From positions 1 to 35,420 of the forward strand of contig CAICTM010001163.1 in assembly GCA_903772945.1 (NCBI GenBank): a stretch of 35,420 nt of DNA, read 5' to 3'. Under the pieces are notes generated by a model. It was not told where the DNA came from. It ran no database searches and saw only the letters and a program-made list of their open reading frames with translations. The stretch comes from Seminavis robusta. Its lineage: Eukaryota; Bacillariophyta; Bacillariophyceae; Naviculales; Naviculaceae. Made by a program: the position numbers and the translations under genes. Positions 1 to 7,934 of this stretch are shown one piece after another (positions within the stretch are counted from its first letter, which is position 1; each line of letters begins with the position of its first letter).

Positions 1-465
1 CACCAGTACCGGAACCCACAATGATTTCCTTTTGCGTTGTTTTATTACAGTTTGTTCACGCAGCAAGTTCAAGAGTGGAGGTTACTCTACACGGAGTTTT
101 GCCACAAAAGAGCTACTCGCTTTAGTTTGTTGTAGACAGCAAATGGCGATATTTGTCTTCGGTTTGTTGTTTCGTGGTGGAAGCGTAAAGTTGGTTCGTT
201 TTTTGGCCACAAGCAACAATAAGCAACTCCTGCGGTGGCTGGTTCCGGAGGTGTCTATCGAATTTATCCCATCATCAGTCGAATTGGATTCGGTTCGATT
301 CATCATTCGAAGGACAACGCTTGTGGACTGGATTTCGTTCGCGACTGGCACCAACCACTCATTTCTTTCTTCTTTTCTTTGACCAATGCCGAAGGTAACC
401 AAGATCTGCCAATCTGCCTTTGCACACAACATGGGAAGAATTGCAAGTAACTGATAAAAGTCACC
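1..465. other. 5' intergenic region, no gene seen
   Basis: This is the region upstream of the NIFK-like gene. Open frames on both strands are short, have no recognisable domain and overlap each other. It probably holds the promoter and 5' UTR of the downstream gene. A GGTTCGATTC string near position 292 resembles a tRNA B box, but no T-stem or acceptor stem pairs around it. Confidence 0.5.
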
Positions 466-2221
466 ATGGCGGCAGCAAAAAGCACCTCACGAGAACAGGG
501 TAAGTATCAGACTGAGTACCATCGTACTTGCTGTTTGGTGGATTGAGAGGAGGAGATTGTCTGTTTTGTTTGCGTTTCTCACTTCATTCTTGGTCCTTTT
601 CTGTGCTTGCAAACCAACTTCAGTCAAGACGAAGAAGATGACGTCCAAGAAGCAGAAAACCCCGTTGAAGAAAGCCAAGAAAGCCAGCAAGCACACCCAG
701 AAAGCAGTTCCCAATGTCATTTATATTGGTCACTTGCCCCGCGAATGCGAAGAACGAGAGTTGATTGCCTTCTTGAAGCAATTTGGTCACTTGAGTCAGC
801 TGCGTGTGTGTCGCTCTCACAAAACTGGTGGAACGAAGGGTTACGCCTTTGCCAAATTCCAAGATGAAGAAGTTGCTGCCATTGTGGCAGATAACTTGAA
901 CGGTCATTTACTCTTTCAAAAGAAGTTGGTGTCTCATGTGTTGTCGCCTGAGAACATCCACGGCAAAATATTCTCCAAGGACACTGTGACGGTCTTTCAA
1001 CGAAAATCAACAAAATCAGGAGAAGAAAAGAAAACAAAGACAATCAACGCTGAAGAGATTTCTCGTAGACTGCTACAGCAGGAAAAGAAAAAACGCAGCC
1101 AATTGAAGGCCAAGGGCATCGACTATGACTTCCCTGGTTACAAGGCCAAGCTCGACAAAGAGGAACCCAAAGAGGAGAAACCCAAAGAAAAGAAAACTGA
1201 AGTTGCTGTAGAAGAAGAAACTGCCAAGACTCCAAAAGTCAACAGTGATAAAAAGTCCAAGAGAAAGCGCTCATTGAGCGCGGACAAAACCAAGGAGAAG
1301 CCCAAACAAGAGAAGCAAAAGACACCCAAAGAAAAGAAAGCTGAAGATGCTGTAGATGAAGAAGCTGTCAAGACTCCAAAACTCAATAGTGAGAAAAAGT
1401 CCAAGAGCGCGGACAAAACCAAGGAGAAGCCCAAACAAGAGAAGCAAGAGACACCCAAAGAAAAAAAAGCTGAAGATGCTGTAGATGAAGAAGCTGTCTA
1501 TACTCCAAAAGTCAATAGTGAGAAAAAGTCCAAGAAGAAGCGCTCATTGAGTGCGGACAAAACTAAGCAGGAGAAGCAAGAGACACCCAAAGAAAAGAAA
1601 ACTGAAGATGCTGTAGAAGAAGAAACTCCCAAGACTCCAAAAGTCAATAGTGAGAAAAAGTCGAAGAAGAAGCGCTCATTGAGTGCGGACAAAACCAAGC
1701 AGGAGAAACCCAAACAAGAGAAACAAGAGACACCCAAGCAAGAGAAACAAAAAAAGCCCAAGGAGGAAGCTGAAGATGCTGAAGAAGAAGCTGTCAAGAC
1801 TCCTAAAGCCAAGAGTGACAAAAAGTCAAAGAGAAAGCGCTCATTGAGTGCGGACAAAACCAAAGAGGAAAAGCCCAAAGAGGAAAAACAAGAGAAGCCC
1901 AAAGAGAATGAGACTGAAGATGTCACAGAAGAAGCCAACAAGACCCCAAAAGTGAAGAGTGAGAAAAAGCCTAAGAGAAAGGGCTCTCTGAGTGGGGACA
2001 AAACCAAAGACAAGCCCAAACAGGAGAAGAAAGAGAGTCCCAAGGAGAAGAAGGATGATGTTGAAGGAGTTGTCAAGACTCCAACAGTCAAGAGTGAGGA
2101 TAAGCCCAAGAGAAAGCGCTCATTGAGTGGGGACAATGGGGAACCAGAGCGCCCTCAGAGTGAGAAGAAGAGCAAGAAAAAGAGCAAGAAAGACAAGAAG
2201 AGCCGCAAGTCCTTCCCCTAG
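466..2221 (+). CDS. NIFK/Nop15-like nucleolar RRM protein with Lys/Glu-rich repeat tail
   Basis: Two exons are inferred: 466-499 and 624-2221, joined across a 124-nt intron (500-623) with a GTAAGT donor and CAG acceptor, giving about 543 aa. The start ATG at 466 has a favourable CACCATGG context, and the splice keeps frame (a Val codon is split). One RRM lies near residues 38-115: RNP2-like VIYIGHLP and RNP1-like KGYAFAKF are visible, followed by a conserved HGKIF segment as in human NIFK and yeast Nop15. Family knowledge places such proteins in the nucleolus, in 60S subunit assembly and ITS2 processing. The remaining two thirds is Lys/Glu-rich with repeated RSLSADKTK and KTPK(V/A)xS motifs, which are candidate phosphosites and nuclear signals. 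The gene is convergent with the next one. The RRM assignment is strong; the exact orthology is moderate. Confidence 0.85.
500..623 (+). other. Intron of the NIFK-like gene
   Basis: Donor CAGG|GTAAGT and acceptor CAACTTCAG|TC. It separates an 11-codon first exon with a good start context from the RRM exon; phase is kept. Confidence 0.75.
1240..2190 (+). repeat. Coding repeat array, about 7 diverged units of 130-165 nt
   Basis: Within the tail of the RRM protein a unit encoding (K)RSL-S-(A/G)-D-K-T-K, a Lys/Glu/Gln/Pro stretch, an acidic patch and KTPK-x-x-S recurs. The Arg-Ser-Leu-Ser codons begin near 1268, 1541, 1673, 1838, 1982 and 2117, with a shortened unit near 1405. Adjacent full units are 132, 165, 144 and 135 nt apart, all multiples of three, so expansion or loss keeps frame. 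Confidence 0.8.
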
Positions 2222-2465
2222 ATAGCTTCCAATCAGAAATCTGCCTGAGTTGGTTCAGCAACTTTGTGCCAGTCATCACCATTCTCGTACCAGCAACATT
2301 CATCCATGGCAGAAAGCATAGCATGGTACCAGCACCTTCGCAATACGTCAGGTCAAGAAAAGCTTCTTCAACTTCTAACCTCCACCGTTACCGGTACCCT
2401 AAAGAGAAAATCAGAAATTGTTTAGTCTCTATTATTACTTTACTTTGTCAATTGTTGACTCGTTT

Positions 2466-5400
2466 CTAACCACGTTTCTTTGCTTGGAGAGCCATTTCGG
2501 CTCGGTACCTAGCCCAAGCTTTCCGTGACAGACTCATGATTCTATCAGATATCACTCGCGCGTACAAACCCACATCCGGCTTTTTCTTGCGTGAGTATTC
2601 TGCATGCGCAGAAATGTCGGGGCCATCTTCGCCTCCTTCGTCCTCGGCGCCTTCGTCATCGCGTACAGGTTGGACATCGCCATCGTGATCAACCGTGTAT
2701 TCTGATGCCATGGCAAACCATTCGTTGTGGTCGGTTACGTCCTTCAGTTCAGCAATATCCTCCGCCTTTGATTTGGAGCGATCGTCAGGTTCATTCTGGA
2801 TCATGCGGCGTTCAATGATGCGTTTCGCCATAATGGCAGAGAAGCTCAGCTGGTCCACTTCGGAGGCCCACTGGACGTGCTCTTGGTACCAGTCACATCG
2901 AAGTTGCCTACTGTCCTCCAGAGTCAAGTCGTGAACGACCCACCTCGTTCTCACCCAGTGCTTGAGCTCGTAACGGTACAAGGGTTCGTTGTTGTCACGG
3001 AGGTCTTTGCCATTGACGAAGGTCGGAATACGACGATAAAAGTCCTTTTGTCGCCGGATTTCAGAACTTTCCTTTTGTCGTGTGGGGTCTGAACCAATCT
3101 CGAATCGCATGAATCGCACCGCGTCGAGAATGTTGATCTTCGTGTCCTGAGGGATCCTGCCTCGTTCCGATATCTTGAATTTCAGTTGCGACACCAGCAT
3201 GGCAGCGCGCTTCTCGGGTTGTGCAGGGACGATAAACCTCACTTTGGCAGGCTTCGATTGCTCGTCCTTCTTGATCATTCGATAAACACTCCGTTGTTTG
3301 GTTGCACCGCGGTCCATTTGACTAATGAGGAAGCGGACATCGTCCATGGTAGGAGACACTGTGAAATTCTCTTCCACAAACACTGCGTACATGACGTCTT
3401 TGGAAAACATTCTTCCTGGGGATAGTTTCATGAGTGATACATCATAAGAGGGGAGAGGTTCCACCAAATTGTCCACCCAAATGAGGATCCAGCCTCGGTA
3501 GAGTAATCGACCATTCAATTTTTGTCTCTTTTCATCTTCTGGCGCGGTGGCGGGCACACCGAGCCGTACAAGTTCTGCCTGCGGGATCTTTTCAATCACG
3601 GCGCTGACCAAAGGACTTCCCTGAGCGACAAAGGCCAAGTTGCAGATTGCCGGTTCGACGTCGTCTTCGAATTGCGATTGCAGCTGTAGATCTCCAATAT
3701 CCCGCTCTAATGATTGAGTGTACAGGACTGCATCGCAGCCCTCTGTCATTTCTCGAGTCAAATCTTGCACAGCGTCAAAGATGGACGGACGACATTGGTC
3801 CTTGACGGAACATTCGGATGCACAAGGAAGGAAGGAGGTTCCCGCGTGACAGGCCAAGTCATCGCCGCTACAGGTCGAAACTGAATGCTTCTTGAGCAGC
3901 TCGTCGCCTGTTCTCGGCCGAGAAACTGATTTGTCGTGGATAGGCGGACCATAAGGGTTGGTTTTGTCAATATGCCACGCCAGAGTTTTGAGGACACCAT
4001 CGCGAAGATTGGTGCGTGGTTTCCACTCGAGCGCCTGGAGTTTTTGTTCCGGTAAACCAAAAGCTGGAACATCCGCGGCATTTTTCGTCAAGAACGTTTC
4101 TGCCATCGAAGCCATCGACGACATCGAAGCAGCTGAATTCGACGTCAATTCAAACGCTGATGCTTCGTCACTTCGATACTGCATTGCAGTGATGATTGCT
4201 TCCACCGCATCCTGCACATAAACGAACTCTTGTTGGTTGATATGCTTGTCGAATGAAGTATGGGTTCCGTCCGTGGCACGGTCAAACAGCTTGTACAGAT
4301 CAGAATCTTGCGGACTCCACGGTCCATATACTGAGCGGGGAGGCAACCGTACTCCAACCGAACTTGCCCCAAACAAAAAGTTGTAAGTGTCGGCCAGTAC
4401 TTCATCGGCAAGCTTGGAATAGGACAGGATTTTGTCGTCACTACTACTAGTTGCCCATCGTTGGCGGTTGAATGTTGCCGAGGCATATGTCACATGAGGC
4501 CGTCTCTTCTTTCCTGCTTCCCCATCACCCACAAGAGATGCCATGATTTGCTCCATGGCCGTCAGACTGGATCGAATGTGAAACAGGGATGGTTCATAGG
4601 TTGAATCGTCTTCTGAAACCTGATACGGTTTAGGAGGCGGTTTTGGCGCGAATGGACTGGGTTCAATATCCTGAGAGATTGGATTTTGATAGGTGGCTGT
4701 CGATAGATGTACTATATGAGTGGGTTCAAAATTCAACAGATTGATCTCTCCCGTTGTTTTGAGCGTTGATGGTTGATCTGTGGTCTCTCCCTTCTTCGCC
4801 TTTTTGACCCTAGGGTCCAGGCCAAGCAATGGGACCAGTACTGGATGTACCATCTTTGGGACATTCGAAGCCAACAACTTCATTTGTTCAACGTGTTGCA
4901 GTCTGTTGCGAATTGTGTTTGGCAACATTGGATCGACTCCAATGAGCACATCGACTCCGCACTGCGCCTTCAGGGTGAGGGCCAAATGAAAAGCCAATGG
5001 ATTGCTGACAATTCCTGTGATGAGTACTTTTGCATCGGTGTTTTTGAGGGCATCACTATGGAGAAATGCTGTTGGATTGTTCTGTCTCGCTTGTTGAGTT
5101 TGTTGGCCACAAAGTTGCGTGGCATTAGCCAAGGAACTAGCAGGATGCTGTTGTGGCATGCTATTTGCTTTGTCACGCCGATCAGACGTGAGAATTTCAT
5201 AGGGGAGTATGGACGAGGCTTCAATTGGTTGTTGCTGATGTTTCAATGGTTGTTGTGTGCGAGTCCGTCGCTCTAAGAGTCTTTGCTTGACTCTGGATTG
5301 AACCACGTTGGGGTCGTCTCTGTTCGGTGTGTGAACAAACGGTGGCCCCATGTCTTCCAGGGATTTGGTAGTTTCCCCAGATCTCAAGTACCCTGCCATT

Positions 5401-6038
5401 GCGGGATGAGGCAGCGAAATGAGATCACTCAGATGGTGTCCTCCTGAAAGAATCGAAGTTGTGGTCTCATCTTTCGGATTGTTTTTACTGTCGTCATTGG
5501 CATCTCTCATGAGTATTTGAGTTCCCCGAATCATGGCCCACAAATAAACTACAACTCCAGCAATGAGAGTGGATCGAACAATTTGCATGATGGTCCATTT
5601 TCGTTTTCGGCTTGCAGGGTGTTCCACGCCCTTGCCCATGACGGCTCCACGGCCTCTTCTTCGTCGGTTGGGTGACGCTGGGACATTGCTTGGCAATGGC
5701 AAAGGGGATTTTGCGCCAGCGTGAAAATGGTGACGATGGTGCAACCCACTGGCCGATGGAATTCCAACGTCGTGTGATGTTTTCGTGCCTACGACGGGAT
5801 GATCCAAAGATTCATCATCGTCGTCAAAGTCCGAGAGACGAGCCGAGACTGGTGCTGCTTTACTGTCGTCATTGCCACTTTTCCCCCAAGAAGAGGACTC
5901 GGCATACATGGAAACAGGATCGCTTTCCTTCTTCTCGTCACTCTGGTTATTGTACTCCTGCTTCTTTGCGCTCTGTGTTGATTGCTGCTTTCGTGGATCC
6001 AACTCGCCGTGTGAATTTCCTTTTTTCAAAGATGTCAT
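2466..6038 (-). CDS. Type II membrane protein with degenerate NAD-dependent epimerase/dehydratase domain
   Basis: Single exon of 1190 aa from the ATG at 6038; an in-frame GTG two codons upstream is not a plausible start. The order is: a disordered N-terminus with an acidic DDDDE patch and a basic stretch; one membrane segment near residues 149-171; a linker; an extended-SDR-like domain near 336-698; a Cys-rich stretch near 725-750; and about 440 C-terminal residues I do not recognise. The epimerase domain shows VLITG, THIVHLSTATY, VTYASATF, SVYGPW and an EFVYVQDAVEAI segment, matching the UDP-glucuronate/UDP-glucose epimerase fold. However, the glycine loop reads GIVSNPLA instead of GxxGxxG. 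At the YxxxK site the Lys is kept (LSYSK) but the Tyr is replaced by Leu. A Golgi-type pseudoenzyme or fusion with a new C-terminal role is my inference. Confidence 0.75.
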   Translation of the reverse strand: MTSLKKGNSHGELDPRKQQSTQSAKKQEYNNQSDEKKESDPVSMYAESSSWGKSGNDDSKAAPVSARLSDFDDDDESLDHPVVGTKTSHDVGIPSASGLHHRHHFHAGAKSPLPLPSNVPASPNRRRRGRGAVMGKGVEHPASRKRKWTIMQIVRSTLIAGVVVYLWAMIRGTQILMRDANDDSKNNPKDETTTSILSGGHHLSDLISLPHPAMAGYLRSGETTKSLEDMGPPFVHTPNRDDPNVVQSRVKQRLLERRTRTQQPLKHQQQPIEASSILPYEILTSDRRDKANSMPQQHPASSLANATQLCGQQTQQARQNNPTAFLHSDALKNTDAKVLITGIVSNPLAFHLALTLKAQCGVDVLIGVDPMLPNTIRNRLQHVEQMKLLASNVPKMVHPVLVPLLGLDPRVKKAKKGETTDQPSTLKTTGEINLLNFEPTHIVHLSTATYQNPISQDIEPSPFAPKPPPKPYQVSEDDSTYEPSLFHIRSSLTAMEQIMASLVGDGEAGKKRRPHVTYASATFNRQRWATSSSDDKILSYSKLADEVLADTYNFLFGASSVGVRLPPRSVYGPWSPQDSDLYKLFDRATDGTHTSFDKHINQQEFVYVQDAVEAIITAMQYRSDEASAFELTSNSAASMSSMASMAETFLTKNAADVPAFGLPEQKLQALEWKPRTNLRDGVLKTLAWHIDKTNPYGPPIHDKSVSRPRTGDELLKKHSVSTCSGDDLACHAGTSFLPCASECSVKDQCRPSIFDAVQDLTREMTEGCDAVLYTQSLERDIGDLQLQSQFEDDVEPAICNLAFVAQGSPLVSAVIEKIPQAELVRLGVPATAPEDEKRQKLNGRLLYRGWILIWVDNLVEPLPSYDVSLMKLSPGRMFSKDVMYAVFVEENFTVSPTMDDVRFLISQMDRGATKQRSVYRMIKKDEQSKPAKVRFIVPAQPEKRAAMLVSQLKFKISERGRIPQDTKINILDAVRFMRFEIGSDPTRQKESSEIRRQKDFYRRIPTFVNGKDLRDNNEPLYRYELKHWVRTRWVVHDLTLEDSRQLRCDWYQEHVQWASEVDQLSFSAIMAKRIIERRMIQNEPDDRSKSKAEDIAELKDVTDHNEWFAMASEYTVDHDGDVQPVRDDEGAEDEGGEDGPDISAHAEYSRKKKPDVGLYARVISDRIMSLSRKAWARYRAEMALQAKKRG

Positions 6039-6460
6039 TGGCACAAAAAAACAAAATGAGTGCCTGTTCGAGTGATGCCAGAGTTTAATGTCGTCGTTGG
6101 CGCTTTCACTTCCAACCTATGCAATAGCAGGCAGCACTACGGTATGGAGTACCTGTTGCGGGCTTGGATCAGTGGAAGGTGAGCAGAATGAAGCGGAGAG
6201 CTTGCCTTCATTGCCCGGAATGTCAATGGGATGGTTGTCTGTTGTCTCGAGCTTCGATCGTTATGCTTGGCGCCATTTACACGATGTCGCACAGTTGCTC
6301 ACGCTTATTTCATCGATGCGGTTGACCGTTACATGTACCGATACCGGTACCGTAATCTAACAGCGTGGCCCTCTTCCTTGCCACATTAACAAGAGGCCTC
6401 GGGTGGTGCCAACCACGGAAATTGAAATGAGGGCTGTCAGTTGCTTGGCCAACTGGCATG

Positions 6461-6481
6461 GGCTTGCTTTACTAGCAAGCC
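6461..6481. repeat. Short perfect inverted repeat (hairpin)
   Basis: GGCTTGCT and AGCAAGCC form a perfect 8-bp stem around a TTACT loop. It lies in repeat-rich intergenic DNA far from either gene end, so a terminator role is not supported; it may be a remnant of a small inverted-repeat element. Confidence 0.55.
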
Positions 6482-6707
6482 GGCGATAGGGAAACTTAGA
6501 AGCACTGCTTCCAGCTAGAGCTATTCTGACTTCACCCAGTTAGGATTAGCTAGCTATTGCACTACCAAGCAACTCTTCCAGCTAGTAGTGTGGCTCCGTG
6601 GCAGTTCTCCCAGCTCCTTCCCAGCCAATGATACCATAGTCCTAGCAGTTCTCCCAAAACTAGCTCCATCCCCAGTTAGTTCCCAGGCAGTGACAGCCCT
6701 AGCCGTC

Positions 6708-7078
6708 CTCTCAGATTTTCTCCAACTTCCATCATAATACCCAGTTCCAGACAAGGTACCATGGCTCTGCTAAACTACCATCATACCTGGACCCGGAACC
6801 GTACCCTACCAAGCTAGAGCTACTAGTATCGGGACCTGGAACCATACTGTGCCAAGCTAAAGCTACTAGTACCCAAACGCGGAACGGTACTTTACCAAGC
6901 TAAAGCTACTAGTACTCGGAACCGTACCTCACCATGCTAAACTCTCTCAGATCTTCTCCAACTTCCATCATAATGCCCAATTCCAGTCACAGTACCATGG
7001 CTCTGCTAAACTACCATACCTGGACCCGGAACCGTACCCTACCAAAAGCTAGAGCTACTAGTATCGGGACCTGGAACT
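6708..7078. repeat. Imperfect tandem duplication, period about 236 bp
   Basis: A block starting CTCTCAGAT and running through TCCAACTTCCATCATAAT, GTACCATGGCTCTGCTAAAC, CTGGACCCGGAACCGTACCC and GAGCTACTAGTATCGGGACC occurs at 6708-6843 and again at 6944-7078. Copies differ by scattered substitutions and small indels; for example, CATCATACC is shortened to CATACC in the second copy. Confidence 0.9.
6811..6913. repeat. 43-bp tandem repeat, 3 units
   Basis: Units starting AAGCTAGAGCTACTAGT or AAGCTAAAGCTACTAGT begin at 6811, 6854 and 6897, exactly 43 bp apart, each followed by a variant of CGGAACCGTAC. Diverged units recur at 7046 and 7095 inside and after the second copy of the 236-bp block. Confidence 0.85.
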
Positions 7079-7181
7079 GTAGTAGTACTGTACCAAGATA
7101 AAGCTGCTAGCTAGTACCGGGACCTGGAACCGGAACCGTACCTCACCACGCCAAAGCTAAAAGTACATTTACCGCTCTGTA

Positions 7182-7214
7182 CTGAAGGCAGCTCTGAAGG
7201 CAGCTCTGAAGGCT
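7182..7214. repeat. 12-bp short tandem repeat
   Basis: The unit CTGAAGGCAGCT occurs twice in full and once in part (about 2.75 copies) in non-coding DNA. Confidence 0.9.
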
Positions 7215-7934
7215 CAAACCAGTGGTAACCTGTACCAGTAACCCTAAAAACGTTACGACGACAGACGAAAAACTAAAATTATAACCTAGCCAACTTCGTG
7301 GTTGGCGATTTTGCAAAACTTCATGCTTGCCCCCTAAGAAAGTGGTGTCGACGGGGTTATATTATGTAGCCAGAAGAGGCGTATCACCATATCTATTACT
7401 AGTAGTAGTAGAACTCCCTCCCTTCTCCAGCTTTTGCTTCTAGCCCCATTTTTTGCAGTGCCTACAAACAACTCCTTTCTGATTGAATCATTCAGGCCTG
7501 GGCCCACCCCTGCCCCAATGTGTTACCGGTACAGTCGCTCGGTACTATAGCAAACATTGCCCGACGTTGCTCTACCAGTGCTGTCCCTTCTTGCACTTTT
7601 CCATGCACCTTGCCATTCATTGACCATGTGCGTTAGACTACTCACCGGTACAGGATTTACGAGTAATTTTTCCCTTTCCATGTCACGCCAGCCAGGGAAG
7701 CCTGCCACCGCTATAAAACTGGCCCTCACAAATCTTTCCGATTCCATTTCACACCCCAAAATCGTTTCCCTACCTTTGGGCAATGATATGGTTTCGTCCA
7801 GAGAAGATGGGCAACCTCCGGCACACCAAGATCCAACGTAAAGAAGATAGACTAATATCATTACTAGATATAGAAGATAAAGCAACGCAGTGACAATGTT
7901 CGTTCGTTACTCTTTTCGCTGTGATATCTCCACC

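Larger units (their letters stand above)
6039..7934. other. Long repeat-rich intergenic region between divergent genes
   Basis: About 1.9 kb without a convincing gene separates the epimerase-like gene (-) and the transposase gene (+). It holds a 236-bp-period tandem duplication, a nested 43-bp repeat, a 12-bp microsatellite-like repeat, an 8-bp-stem hairpin and two TACCGGTA palindromes (6342 and 7524). The small open frames, for example 6088-6360 and 7557-7841, have no recognisable motif. Promoters of both genes are presumably at the edges. Confidence 0.6.

Noticed and set aside
292..301. tRNA B-box-like string GGTTCGATTC
   Set aside because: The flanking bases do not form a T-stem, and no A box, anticodon stem or acceptor stem is found at the right distance.
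1498..2136. 212-codon minus-strand frame rich in Ser/Leu/Phe
   Set aside because: It is the antisense of the Lys/Glu-rich repeat tail; Phe/Ser/Leu richness is the expected complement of Lys/Glu codons.
4773..5276. 167-codon plus-strand open frame
   Set aside because: It lies fully inside the minus-strand epimerase-like gene, has no domain and is best explained as a shadow of that frame.
6461..7306. Inverted repeats (6461-6481 and 7289-7306) as transposon ends
   Set aside because: They are short local hairpins of different sequence, and no matching copy lies downstream of the transposase gene.
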